From contig NZ_CP081496.1 of the NCBI RefSeq assembly GCF_019774615.1, positions 3,844,001-3,908,000 on the forward strand: a stretch of DNA of 64,000 nt. Reading direction: 5' to 3'. The position numbers were made by a program, and so were the translations under genes. Origin of the DNA: Streptomyces sp. BHT-5-2 (GTDB lineage Bacteria > Actinomycetota > Actinomycetes > Streptomycetales > Streptomycetaceae). The notes below the pieces were generated by a model. It did not search any database. It saw only the letters and a list, made by a program, of their open reading frames with translations, and was not told the DNA's origin. This document shows positions 1 to 7,943 of the stretch, in pieces; positions within the stretch are counted from its first letter, which is position 1; the number at the start of each line of letters is the position of its first letter.

Positions 1-9
1 CATCTTCAT
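1..9 (-). CDS. possible first codons of a gene leaving the window
   Basis: Read on the minus strand the window edge gives ATG-AAG-ATG, preceded by a GAGGT-like ribosome binding site about seven bases upstream. This would be the start of a gene transcribed away from the MBL gene. Only three codons are visible, so nothing can be said about its product, and the call may be chance. Confidence 0.25.
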
Positions 10-235
10 GGTCTGACCTCGGCCTCGGACGATGTCCCCGACATCCAAGGGCGGCTGAGCGCGGCCGGGGACTGGGCCACTGCGCTCGACGCGTCGCAGG
101 GGGCCCGGCCTCGCGGGGCGTGCCGCCTGGGCCCCGCAGAGGATGCGCGTTGGCGGGCTGGTCGTATCCCGCACGCCTGGTGAGCCGTCAGCGAACGAAG
201 GCGTGGTCTCCAGTACGGCCGTGCAGGCTGGGGGC

Positions 236-910
236 ATGAATGTGATCGAGGTGGTGCCGAGGCTGCGCATGCTCCGCTTCCCGGTGGGGGCAGCGTATCT
301 GTGGCGGGACGACGATGGGCTGACCCTGATCGACACCGGGACGTTGGGCTGCGCAGCGAAGATCGAGGAAGTTCTGGACGGCGTGCTGCGGCGGATCGTG
401 CTGACCCACTGGCACGAGGACCATACGGGCTCGGCCGCCGAACTGGCTGCCCGGCACGGCGCGGAGGTGGTGGCTCATCGACTGGAGGCACCGGTCATCC
501 AGGGCGAGGCAGCCGGGGCGCCGCCGGTGCTGGAGGAGTTCGAGGTGCCGATCCGGGCGGCCCTTCCGCCACTGTCGCCGGCCCCACCGTGCCGGGTGGA
601 CCATGAGGTGGAGGACGGCGACATGCTGGAGTTCGGTGGCGGGGCGGTGGTGGTCGCGGTGCCTGGGCACACGGACGGGTCGATCGCGCTGCACCTGCCT
701 GGGCCCAGGGTGCTGTTCGCCGGCGACGCGGTCGCCAACGTCGGCCAAACCATGCTGGGTGTCTTCAACACCGACCGCGCCCGGGCCGTCAAGTCACTGC
801 ACCGACTTGCCCAACTGGAGGTCGACACGGCGGTCTTTGGACACGGAGATCCGATCTCACACGGTGCGACGGCCGCCCTGCAAACAGCAGCCACCGCCGC
901 AGCGGTATGA
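236..910 (+). CDS. MBL-fold metallohydrolase
   Basis: A 224-residue metallo-beta-lactamase-fold hydrolase, probably cytoplasmic. The zinc-binding signature HWHEDH is at residues 58-63, with further ligands in PGHTDG (His145), the GDA motif (Asp164) and FGHGD (His203), so the dinuclear site is complete. The length suits the small glyoxalase-II-like branch. The frame is open from 143, but residues before the ATG at 236 look non-coding and the family normally starts just before the first beta strand (IEVVPRLRMLRF). The substrate cannot be told; hydrolysis of a thioester or lactone is usual for this branch. The next gene faces it, so it looks monocistronic. Confidence 0.85.
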   Translation: MNVIEVVPRLRMLRFPVGAAYLWRDDDGLTLIDTGTLGCAAKIEEVLDGVLRRIVLTHWHEDHTGSAAELAARHGAEVVAHRLEAPVIQGEAAGAPPVLEEFEVPIRAALPPLSPAPPCRVDHEVEDGDMLEFGGGAVVVAVPGHTDGSIALHLPGPRVLFAGDAVANVGQTMLGVFNTDRARAVKSLHRLAQLEVDTAVFGHGDPISHGATAALQTAATAAAV

Positions 911-1083
911 CGAAGGTCAGCTCTTCGGCAGGCCGGGCGGCTCGATCCCGGAGGCCGAACGGTCTCGTCGCCCAAACCCCAACGCCATGATGGCAACGCA
1001 GGCACAGCCATGGCATGAGACGCAGCGGGGCCCCACGAGTGGCAGGCTGCGTGCTCGGGGCAGCCGCGGGCAGCCGCTTGGCT

Positions 1084-1938
1084 TCACCGGTGCCTGGTGG
1101 GGCTTGCGGCGCGGACGACGTGGGCTCCCGGCTGCCGTGGCGCGTCGGCCGGGGCGCCGAAATAGCGGGCGGCCAGGGCGCTCCGGCCGAGGTCCTCGAC
1201 CGTGGTGAAGCCGGAATCTCTGAGGTCCGCCGCCAGTTGGTCGGCCTCGAAGTAGGTCAGCCACGGCTCTCCCAGAGCAGCGACACGGGCCGCCCTGGCG
1301 TCATGTGCGGCGCGCTGGTCAGGCGGCAGGGCGCTGGGCGGGTCGCCGTAGTCGAACACGATCTCGGCGCCGCCGGGCAGTTCCGCCACGGAGCGGAGGG
1401 TCGCGAACACGTTCTCCCGCGTGAGGTACGGGACCACGCCGAGCCAGCTGAAGAAGGACGGGCGGTCCGGATCGAACCCCGCGACCCGCAAGCCATCGGT
1501 GAGAGTCCGCCGTGCGAAGTCCACCGGCACGAACGTCAGCGACGACGGCGGGTCGATCCCGGCAGCCGCCAGCCGTTCGCGCTTCCATGCCTGGGTCGAC
1601 GGATGATCCACCTCGAACACGGTCAGGCCCACCGCGCTGTGCGGGTTCCGGTAGGCGTAGGTGTCCAATCCCGCACCCAGCACGACGAGTTGGCGCACCC
1701 CTGCGGCAACGGCGGCGTCCAGCGCGTCCTCGGCGAACCGACTGCGTGCCGCGATGAACAGCCGCATCAAGCGCCGCTCGGGATGTGCGCGCGCTTCACG
1801 CGCGATGTCGGCCGCGCTCTCACCGAGCAGGCGGATCGCCAGCGGATCGGTGAAGACACGGCCACCCTCTATGACTTGGTGGGCCGCGCGATGGGCGGCC
1901 GCGGACCGAGCGGTGAGACTGGGCACTCCGGAGCGCAT
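1084..1938 (-). CDS. SAM-dependent methyltransferase, TIGR00027/LCM family
   Basis: A 284-residue class I methyltransferase of the leucine carboxyl methyltransferase-like group (TIGR00027) that is expanded in actinobacteria. Family marks are the N-terminal ARSAAAHRA helix, FTDPLAIRLLG, the SAM-binding strand RQLVVLGAGLDTYAYR and EVDHPSTQAWK. The frame stays open upstream to 2142, but that part reads as low-complexity extension; the ATG at 1938 matches the usual family start. These enzymes O-methylate carboxylates of small molecules, and many have no known substrate. It is divergent from the secreted inhibitor gene at 2295 and no pathway neighbour is visible. A relative of the same family occurs at 42225. 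Confidence 0.82.
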   Translation of the reverse strand: MRSGVPSLTARSAAAHRAAHQVIEGGRVFTDPLAIRLLGESAADIAREARAHPERRLMRLFIAARSRFAEDALDAAVAAGVRQLVVLGAGLDTYAYRNPHSAVGLTVFEVDHPSTQAWKRERLAAAGIDPPSSLTFVPVDFARRTLTDGLRVAGFDPDRPSFFSWLGVVPYLTRENVFATLRSVAELPGGAEIVFDYGDPPSALPPDQRAAHDARAARVAALGEPWLTYFEADQLAADLRDSGFTTVEDLGRSALAARYFGAPADAPRQPGAHVVRAASPTRHR

Positions 1939-2294
1939 GACAGCCAGCTTAGCCCTCCCGGAGTCGGACAGCTTCAGTCGAGCGAGTTTGAGGTCGAGTA
2001 CGACGAGGTTGCCTGGGAGTTCTTCGCCTCGGTTGTCGGCGGCGGCGAGCGGGGCCTTCGCGACGCGGCACTTCGCAGGGAACTTGAGCCGTCGGCCGGC
2101 TGCCGCAGACCGAGGGTGCCGGTGGTCTACAGGTCGAGGCACGCAGGGTCTCGCTGGAGACGATCGATCAACCGTTACCGCGGGCCCTGGCTGGAAGTGG
2201 CCGTGGTTCAGGGTCGGCCCATTGACCGCGAGTTGATCTTCGATAGGTTGACGCCGGCAGGTTTGCCCCTTCGTTTCCGATTCAAGGAGTTCTC
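1939..2294. promoter_or_regulatory. divergent intergenic region
   Basis: A 356-base gap between the divergent methyltransferase and inhibitor genes. No convincing gene is seen. It ends with a good ribosome binding site (AAGGAG, about six bases before the ATG at 2295). The promoters of both genes must lie here, but no clear -35/-10 pair was recognised. Confidence 0.4.
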
Positions 2295-2687
2295 ATGTCG
2301 TATGGCTCAATACGCCTCGGTCTGGCCGCTCTGGCAGCCATCGGCCTCTCGGTATCCGCCACTTCGGCCGCCTCGGCCTCCGACGCGTCAACCACGTGCC
2401 GCAAGGGCGAGTTCTGCCTCTTCAGCGGGCCGCACCAGACCGGGCAGATCCTCTACCGACTGAACGTCAAGGTCACCAAAACCGGCTTCAACTTTCCCGA
2501 GGTCGACTCGCTCGACCCGGTGATCAAGCCACTGTCAGCGCGCAACCCGATCCCCGACACCTTCGGCTGCATCGTGCGCCTCAACGACAAGGCCCACTTC
2601 GCCGGTTCCGAGCAGGAGATCGACGGCTTCGGCAACAAGGAACTGAACGGCGCCCCCGTCGGCTCGATGACGCCCGACTGCGGCTGA
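2295..2687 (+). CDS. secreted peptidase-inhibitor family I36-like protein
   Basis: A 130-residue exported protein. Residues 1-28 form a Sec signal peptide (hydrophobic run LGLAALAAIGLSVSATSAASA). The mature part carries four cysteines and a beta/gamma-crystallin-like fold typical of Streptomyces I36 inhibitors (CRKGEFCLFSGPHQTG, then IVRLNDKAHFAGSEQEIDGFGN). Family members such as SMI inhibit metallo-endopeptidases, but many homologues are untested, so inhibition here is inferred. The ATG has a strong AAGGAG site. The 3' end lies antisense to the read-through tail of the MerR gene. Confidence 0.8.
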   Translation: MSYGSIRLGLAALAAIGLSVSATSAASASDASTTCRKGEFCLFSGPHQTGQILYRLNVKVTKTGFNFPEVDSLDPVIKPLSARNPIPDTFGCIVRLNDKAHFAGSEQEIDGFGNKELNGAPVGSMTPDCG

Positions 2688-2957
2688 TCCAACCCGCACC
2701 GCCCAGCCGGCCCCGATGTAAGGAGATTGGCACAGCGACGCGTCCAGGAAGCCTTTCTCCAAGGCGGGGCGGACGTCCTCCAGGGTGAGCCCCGCGTCCA
2801 GGAGCTCCTTGATGTTCGCGACCCGAATGGCTTCCAACGCGTCGTACGCGCGGTAGCCGCTGTCGGCGGGCTGCGGGGCCAGCAGCCCCTGTTGCTCGTA
2901 GTAGCGCAGGGATCGGGGGCTGACGCCGGTGAGGTCGGCCAGCTCTCCGATCCACAT
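2535..2957 (-). CDS. MerR-family regulator, 3'-truncated
   Basis: The first roughly 75 residues are a clear MerR DNA-binding domain: winged HTH (IGELADLTGVSPRSLRYYEQ) and the dimer-helix start (ALEAIRVANIKELLDAGLTLEDVRPALEKG). After LEKGFLDASL the sequence stops resembling the family, where a C-x-LDxRI coiled coil normally follows, and the frame runs on antisense to the end of the I36 gene. The native 3' end therefore seems lost and the tail replaced by chance sequence. The ATG at 2957 is preferred to the one at 2975 because AAGGAG lies just upstream. A perfect palindrome sits 33 bases upstream. A truncated protein may still bind DNA but would lack normal dimerisation or sensing. Confidence 0.6.
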   Translation of the reverse strand: MWIGELADLTGVSPRSLRYYEQQGLLAPQPADSGYRAYDALEAIRVANIKELLDAGLTLEDVRPALEKGFLDASLCQSPYIGAGWAVRVGSAAVGRHRADGGAVQFLVAEAVDLLLGTGEVGLVVEAHDAAEGVGDRVAR

Positions 2958-2990
2958 CTCGATCTCCTTCACCATGGTGGGGGCGCTAGA

Positions 2991-3012
2991 ACCCTGACGC
3001 TAGCGTCAGGGT
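2991..3012. promoter_or_regulatory. perfect 22-bp palindrome, likely MerR operator
   Basis: The half-site ACCCTGACGCT is followed directly by its exact reverse complement. The symmetry, and a position about 33 bases upstream of the MerR start, fit a MerR-family operator lying between -35 and -10 elements. No target gene remains on the other side before the toxin gene, so autoregulation or a lost partner is inferred. Confidence 0.65.
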
Positions 3013-3161
3013 CAGGCCGACAAGTACACCGAGCGGCCGCTCCCCGGGTGGGAACGGCCGCCGACGGGATGCAGTGGCTGTTCTGCGGGACGCCGGTGCT
3101 TCCCGGGCGACAGGGAACTGCCGGGTTGGTCAGGTCGGGCGGCGTCGGCGACCGGCTCCGA

Positions 3162-3503
3162 TCACCGCACGGGTTCCTCGCGGATGTAGCCCTGGTCGAT
3201 GAGCCACTGAACCGAGATGCCCTCCGGGAGCATGAACTGCGTTCCGCCCCCGGGCTGGCCGAACCAGGGAGCGACCTTGCCGCTCCGGATGAAGCCGTAC
3301 TTCTCGACGTCCTCCCCAGTCCACGGTCGGATCCAGCTGTACACGTGGTATCCGCACATCAGGTAGGTGGGCGGCAGGGAACGCTGGGCGAACGGCGTCC
3401 CGTTCGGGTGCGCGAACCTCCCCAGCGGGCTCCCGAACCGGTCCCACACCTCCGCTCCCCCGGCCGACAGCTCCTGCCTCTTCCCGCGCCGCCACAGCCT
3501 CAT
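3162..3503 (-). CDS. TNT-domain (NAD glycohydrolase) toxin-like protein
   Basis: A 113-residue protein that is almost entirely a tuberculosis-necrotizing-toxin-like domain: WDRFGSPLGRFAHPNGTPF (residues 20-38), QRSLPP, YHVYSWIRP, then VAPWFGQPGGGTQF (77-90), whose Gln83 matches the conserved Gln of TNT NAD+ glycohydrolases, and SVQWLIDQGY. Such domains normally sit at the C-terminus of large polymorphic toxins and hydrolyse NAD+ in the target cell. Here there is no signal peptide or delivery domain, so it is either an orphan toxin cassette or a cytoplasmic enzyme. Its ATG overlaps the stop of the upstream Imm63 gene by four bases, giving translational coupling with immunity first. Confidence 0.72.
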   Translation of the reverse strand: MRLWRRGKRQELSAGGAEVWDRFGSPLGRFAHPNGTPFAQRSLPPTYLMCGYHVYSWIRPWTGEDVEKYGFIRSGKVAPWFGQPGGGTQFMLPEGISVQWLIDQGYIREEPVR

Positions 3504-3943
3504 GACCGCTCCTCGACCGGATAGGCGTCCACGTCCTGAAGGCGCACTCCCGGGCACTGCTGCGGGATCTGCGCCCGGAACCTGTCCGCCCACTCGGGCC
3601 GGACCAACCCCAGTAGCTGGACCTGCCTGGCCAGCCACCCCACCCGGGTGTCGCTGCAGCCGGGCAACAGACCCCGGTGGTCGAGCTCCCAGCGGGAGGC
3701 GGCGTCACGAGTGGTGTGCAGCGCAGCCCAGTACAGGAACTCGTTCAGGTCCCCGGCTGTGCGGCGCTCCACTTCCTTGTTCCGCTCCAGCACCACCCAG
3801 TGGATGGCACCGTCGTGGACTTCGGCGTGGGGGTAGCCGGCATCGGGAGGGCCGTTGCCGACGACGTCCGCGCCGTCGAGCCCTTCGATGCCCGACAGCA
3901 TGCTACGGACAGCGTCGTAGACACCCTCAAGGGTTATCGTCAT
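3500..3943 (-). CDS. Imm63-family immunity protein
   Basis: A 147-residue cytoplasmic protein matching the Imm63 immunity family: IHWVVLERNKEVERRTAGDLNEFLYW is the hallmark stretch, followed by ASRWELDHRG and RQVQLLGLVRPEWADRFRAQI. Imm63 proteins neutralise polymorphic-toxin C-terminal domains. The position directly upstream of and coupled to the TNT-like gene (ATGA overlap at 3500-3503) supports a cognate antitoxin role. The frame is open to 4012; the ATG at 3943 (MTITLEG) is chosen because residues before it are atypical. The direct pairing is inferred from gene order. Confidence 0.7.
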   Translation of the reverse strand: MTITLEGVYDAVRSMLSGIEGLDGADVVGNGPPDAGYPHAEVHDGAIHWVVLERNKEVERRTAGDLNEFLYWAALHTTRDAASRWELDHRGLLPGCSDTRVGWLARQVQLLGLVRPEWADRFRAQIPQQCPGVRLQDVDAYPVEERS

Positions 3944-4217
3944 GCAGACGATTATTGCATCACGTACGAGCACTTCCAACGTGGACTCGACCACATGACA
4001 GCTGGCAGGCACTCACTCCACCCCGGCCCGTGGCTCGTCGCCCCAGACTTGAGCTGCACGAATCGATCGTCTTGCGCCGACGCCTCCGGCGGGTTGGCCA
4101 GCGCGTACCCGCACCGCGTACGGGTGCGTTAGCAGGGGCTCGGCGGCGTGGGCCGGTTTTTGTCCAGGGGTGAGGATCCGGCGCCGTGCGGCCCTGGCGG
4201 GGCCTAGCGTCCCGGTC

Positions 4218-4874
4218 ATGCGGTTGATGCCTGGCACCAGGGAGAAGCCCCCCGCCTTCGGGCGGGCCCTCGCCACCGGTCTGGTGGTCTGCGCACTGCT
4301 GGCCACGCTCGCGGCGCTGTTGGTGCCGGTGCAGCTCTTCGGCGAGAGTGCGGCCGCGGCCACCAACACCGTGGGCTACGAAGACGACGGCGGGGGCACC
4401 GTGAGCACCCGTTACGGTCCGCTGAGCGCGATGGACCGGGACTTCGTCCGCAAGGTCCGACTGGCCGGCCTGTGGGAGATGCCTGCCGGCCGGCAGGCGC
4501 AGGCGCGCGGCCGGACCGCCGCCGTCCGCGCCGCGGGCGACCATCTCGTCGCCGGCCACACCGAGTTGGACCTCCGGTCGCGCCAGGCCGCGCAGCAACT
4601 CGGTATCGCCTTGCCCGACCGGCCCACCGCCGAGCAGCAGGGTTGGCTCGGTCAGCTCGGCGCCGCCTCGGACGAGGACTTCGGTCCACTCTTCGCGCAG
4701 TTGCTGCGTCGCTCGCACGGCAAGGTGTTCGCTCTGGTCGCACTGGTCCGCGACCAGACCCGCAACTCGGTCGTCCGTGCGCTGGCCGACCGGGCCAACG
4801 CCGTGGTTCTGGACCACATGACGGTCCTGGAGCAGACCGGCCAGGTCGACTTCGGCACGCTGCACAGCAATTGA
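4218..4874 (+). CDS. DUF4142 secreted/membrane-anchored protein
   Basis: A 218-residue protein with an N-terminal hydrophobic segment (ALATGLVVCALLATLAALL), a Ser/Ala-rich linker, and a helical DUF4142 domain (ferritin-like bundle) beginning at LSAMDRDFVRKVRLAGLWEM and including AAGDHLVAGHTELDLRSRQAAQQLGI. DUF4142 proteins are extracytoplasmic and of unknown function. The start is uncertain: GTG at 4170 would add 16 residues. It lies 134 bases before the DUF1996 gene in the same direction, and that neighbour also has a short DUF4142-like helical stretch after its signal peptide, suggesting a cell-surface pair. Confidence 0.72.
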   Translation: MRLMPGTREKPPAFGRALATGLVVCALLATLAALLVPVQLFGESAAAATNTVGYEDDGGGTVSTRYGPLSAMDRDFVRKVRLAGLWEMPAGRQAQARGRTAAVRAAGDHLVAGHTELDLRSRQAAQQLGIALPDRPTAEQQGWLGQLGAASDEDFGPLFAQLLRRSHGKVFALVALVRDQTRNSVVRALADRANAVVLDHMTVLEQTGQVDFGTLHSN

Positions 4875-5008
4875 GCGAGAGACGACCGGCCTTCGGCCCG
4901 GGTGCCTCCTGCGGGGCCGGCTCTGCCCCTGCCCCACACCGCCCCCTGCTCCCAACCTCTCCCAGTTCAGCGCCCCTCCCCCCACCGAACGAAGCGAAGT
5001 GATCCCAT

Positions 5009-6457
5009 ATGAGTCGATGGACCCGCTCACGGCGCCCCCAGCAACACCAACAGGACCACAGGCGCTCACGGTTGAGCATCCGTATGACGATCGCGGCGAT
5101 GGCCCTCCTGCTGGGCGGTGGTGCGCTCGCGGCCATCGCCGGCACCGCGCTGGCCCACAACTCCGGCCCGGACCCCGTACCGGGCCACCAGCACCTCGCC
5201 GTGACCGCCGCCACTGTCTCCTGCCCCGATGTCGGCGAGAACCTGCGGACGGTGCCGAGCGTCGCACGGCTCCAGGTCTCCCGGGGGCTGGCCTCCCTCG
5301 ACCGCCAGGTGTCGGACGCGTACCAGGCGATGATGTCGGGCGGCAGCAGCGGTGCGACGCTCGGCACGCTGGAGCGGCAGCGCCGGCAGACCATCGGGGC
5401 GATGGCGGACGCGATCGCCCGCGGCGGTGTGCGACGCCCGGACGACCTGATGCGGATGAGTGCCTGCACCACGAAGCCCACCGGGACCACCCCCGACCGG
5501 GACCTGAGCCAGCGCCAGAGCCGGAGTCGGGGCGGGAAGCAGGGGCCGGGGCAGGGCTTGCACCACCGGCAGACCGGGCCCTCGCGGGACGACTTCGTGG
5601 ACATCACCACGGTCGCGCCGGGCACTGTCAGCCCGCCGTTCGCCACGCCCGGTGGGCGGGGCGCGTCCACCGGCACCTTTTCCAGCGCGTGCGGGCGCAA
5701 CGAGAACGGCCACTTCAACTCCGACAACGTCATCGTGACCCCGGGCGTGACCAACGGCGCCCACCACACCCACGACTACGTCGGCAACACCACCACCGAC
5801 GCCTTCTCCACCGAGCAGTCGCTGGCCGCGTCCGGCACCACCTGCTCCAACGGTGATCTGTCGACGTACTACTGGCCGGTGCTGCGCGAGCTGGACGGCA
5901 CCTCCGCACCGCGGCCGGGCGCCGGGAGCGACGGCAACGCCGGCTCGGTGCTGACGCCGGCCTCGGTGACGCTGACCTACCACGGCAGCCGGTCGGGCGC
6001 CGTACGGGCGATGCCGCGCTTCCTGCGGGTGATCACCGGCGACGCCAAGGCGTTCACCAACGGGCCGGAGAACGCCCACGCCTCCTGGAGCTGCACCGGC
6101 TTCGAGAACCGGCAGCTGGCCGACAAGTACCCACTGTGCCCCAGGGGTTCGCAGGTGGTCCGCAGGCTGGCCTTTCCCGGTTGCTGGAACGGTCGCAGCA
6201 CGGACAGCGGAAACCACCGCGACCATATGGCCTTCGCCGGCCGGAACGGCGCCTGTCCGCGGGGCTTCACGGCGGTTCCGCAGCTCACCGAGCGTCTGAC
6301 GTACGACGTCCCGCCGGGCGACAGCTTCGCGGTGGACAGCTTCCCCGAGCAGCTGCGCAAACCCGTGACGGACCATGGGGACTTCATCGACGTGATGCCG
6401 GACGCGCTGATGAACCGCGCGGTCGGGTGCATCAACGGCGGGCGGACCTGTTCCTGA
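5009..6457 (+). CDS. secreted DUF1996 protein
   Basis: A 482-residue exported protein. A signal anchor (MTIAAMALLLGGGALAAIAG) is at about residues 26-45. A helical region with one Cys pair follows, then a DUF1996 domain from about residue 190 (FSSACGRNENGHFNSDNVIV, GAHHTHDYVGNTTTDAFST, YYWPVLRELDG, PLCPRGSQ, SGNHRDHMAF). DUF1996 occurs in fungal and actinobacterial secreted proteins near carbohydrate-active functions; the activity is unknown. Conserved His and Cys residues suggest disulfides or metal binding. It follows the DUF4142 gene and ends at a strong hairpin. Confidence 0.8.
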   Translation: MSRWTRSRRPQQHQQDHRRSRLSIRMTIAAMALLLGGGALAAIAGTALAHNSGPDPVPGHQHLAVTAATVSCPDVGENLRTVPSVARLQVSRGLASLDRQVSDAYQAMMSGGSSGATLGTLERQRRQTIGAMADAIARGGVRRPDDLMRMSACTTKPTGTTPDRDLSQRQSRSRGGKQGPGQGLHHRQTGPSRDDFVDITTVAPGTVSPPFATPGGRGASTGTFSSACGRNENGHFNSDNVIVTPGVTNGAHHTHDYVGNTTTDAFSTEQSLAASGTTCSNGDLSTYYWPVLRELDGTSAPRPGAGSDGNAGSVLTPASVTLTYHGSRSGAVRAMPRFLRVITGDAKAFTNGPENAHASWSCTGFENRQLADKYPLCPRGSQVVRRLAFPGCWNGRSTDSGNHRDHMAFAGRNGACPRGFTAVPQLTERLTYDVPPGDSFAVDSFPEQLRKPVTDHGDFIDVMPDALMNRAVGCINGGRTCS

Positions 6458-6472
6458 CCTCGCACGGCAGTC

Positions 6473-6516
6473 GGCCGCCGCCCCCGCTCCGTGAAGGAGG
6501 AGTGGGGACGGCGGCC
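6473..6516. terminator. bidirectional hairpin terminator
   Basis: Stem arms GGCCGCCG and CGGCGGCC close a long stem that continues through CCCC/GGGG and CTCC/GGAG with single mismatches and an 8-base loop. It lies between the convergent DUF1996 and PucR-like genes, so it probably ends transcription from both sides. Confidence 0.7.
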
Positions 6517-6538
6517 CTCAGCATGTTCGGGTGGCGGG

Positions 6539-7594
6539 TCACAGGCCGTTGACCCGGGCCTCCCCAGCCGTGTCGAGGGGCCTGATATTCGATGTCACCG
6601 CGCGGGCCCGGCGACCGGCCCGAGCCTGCCGGCTGCGGAGGTGGGCCATCAAACGGCGGCTGCGCAGGGCCATTTCCAGCTCGAAGCGGGTCCGTGGATC
6701 GCGTAGCGCCGGGCCGAAGAGTTTCTCGATCTGGCGCAATCGGTAGCGGACGGTCTGCGGATGGACATGCAGCAGCCTGGCGGCCTCGGGGGCGCCGCCG
6801 CCCTCCAGCCAGGCCAGCAGGGTGACTTCCAGTCGTTCGCTCTGGCGCGGCGTCAACTGCGCGAGCGGTCCCAGCCAGCGGGACGTGAGGGCGGCGGCCA
6901 GCGACTCGTCCTGGAGAAGCAGTAGCGCCGAGAGGTGGTCGTCGACGAACGCCGCGCGTGTCTCGGGGCCGCCCCTGCCAGGGACCAGGGACAGCAGATA
7001 GCGGGCCCAGTACAGCGAGGAGGCGGCCTCCGCGGCGGGGACGGCGTGGCCGACGGCGGTGGTGCGGCCCTTGAGGGCGGCTTCCAGGCGGGCCCTGTTC
7101 TGGGTGGCCGGGTCGGGCACGAAGAAGGCGGTGTAGCCGTCGACGCTGCCGATGAGGGCGTGTCCGAGGGCGGCGGCCAGTTGGGGGGCCTCGGCCGGGG
7201 TGGCGAGTACCACGGCCTGGAGTGTGTCGGGGACCGGCCAGCCGGCCGCCCGGGCGAGTTCACCGAGGCCGCCCTCCGGGGTTCTCTGCTGCCCGGCGAG
7301 GACGTCGAAGAGGTCCTGGCGGGCCCGTGCCACCGGCATCGGGGTCACGACGGACGAAACCGCCGGACGCTTGCTTTGCGATGTTTTCTGGTACCCGAGG
7401 CAGGTCAGCAGGGCCTGTTCCAGGGCCCATTGAGCATCTTCCACGGGTGTGTCACCAAGAAGTGCGGCCATTGCGGGAAATCCGCGTTGCAACTCCCCGA
7501 CCACCTTCTCCACGAGGTCCGGGAGCTCATTTCTCACCACCCGGGTCCACTCGCCGCGGGGATGCGACCAGAGGCGGTTCAGGAGATCACACAT
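6539..7594 (-). CDS. PucR/CdaR-type transcriptional regulator
   Basis: A 351-residue regulator. The C-terminal PucR-type HTH is at about residues 255-320 (LEVTLLAWLEGGGAPEAARLL, HVHPQTVRYRLRQIEKLFG, RTRFELEMALR). The N-terminal 250 residues form a GGDEF-like/PucR sensing region. Such proteins usually control nearby catabolic or redox genes in response to a metabolite. It is divergently placed from the b-type membrane protein/NuoF-like/lipoprotein operon, which it probably controls through the 349-base intergenic region. Confidence 0.78.
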   Translation of the reverse strand: MCDLLNRLWSHPRGEWTRVVRNELPDLVEKVVGELQRGFPAMAALLGDTPVEDAQWALEQALLTCLGYQKTSQSKRPAVSSVVTPMPVARARQDLFDVLAGQQRTPEGGLGELARAAGWPVPDTLQAVVLATPAEAPQLAAALGHALIGSVDGYTAFFVPDPATQNRARLEAALKGRTTAVGHAVPAAEAASSLYWARYLLSLVPGRGGPETRAAFVDDHLSALLLLQDESLAAALTSRWLGPLAQLTPRQSERLEVTLLAWLEGGGAPEAARLLHVHPQTVRYRLRQIEKLFGPALRDPRTRFELEMALRSRRLMAHLRSRQARAGRRARAVTSNIRPLDTAGEARVNGL

Positions 7595-7943
7595 CGCTAC
7601 CTCGATCCTGGCGGGACGGGGCTGGGAAGGGGACTTGACGTCCCTTCATGCGCCTGAGTCGGCATCATCCGGAGTCCTTGCCGGGGTTCGCGACGCACGT
7701 GCAGGAATTTGTCACAGCGCGCTAAACATCAGTAAATCCAGCGGCGGTTCGGTGATGCTGTTGGTCATCCGGATTACGGCCGCCAGTATTCGACCGGTTA
7801 CGGAATGTCGAGTGTTACCGGAGGTCACACGGATAACCTTCCGGACAAAAGCCTCGGAGCCCCCGGAATAAATACCGCTGCCGGGATGTACCGCCGGAAT
7901 TTGCGTACCGCAACCGAACATGTCCCACCCTCGGGAGGTGAAG
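7595..7943. promoter_or_regulatory. divergent promoter region of the electron-transfer operon
   Basis: This 349-base stretch is clearly less GC-rich than its flanks and has no reliable gene. It separates the PucR-like regulator from the plus-strand redox operon and ends with GGAGGTGA before the ATG at 7944. Divergent promoters and the regulator's operator are expected here; no exact site was identified. Confidence 0.45.

Noticed and set aside
6..491. 161-residue minus-strand open frame opposite the MBL gene
   Set aside because: It is Arg/Pro/Ser-rich shadow sequence of the MBL frame and its upstream DNA, with no motif or ribosome binding site.
1015..2463. 482-residue plus-strand open frame across the methyltransferase
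   Set aside because: It lies antisense to a clear TIGR00027 methyltransferase and shows no family motif; it is an effect of high GC.
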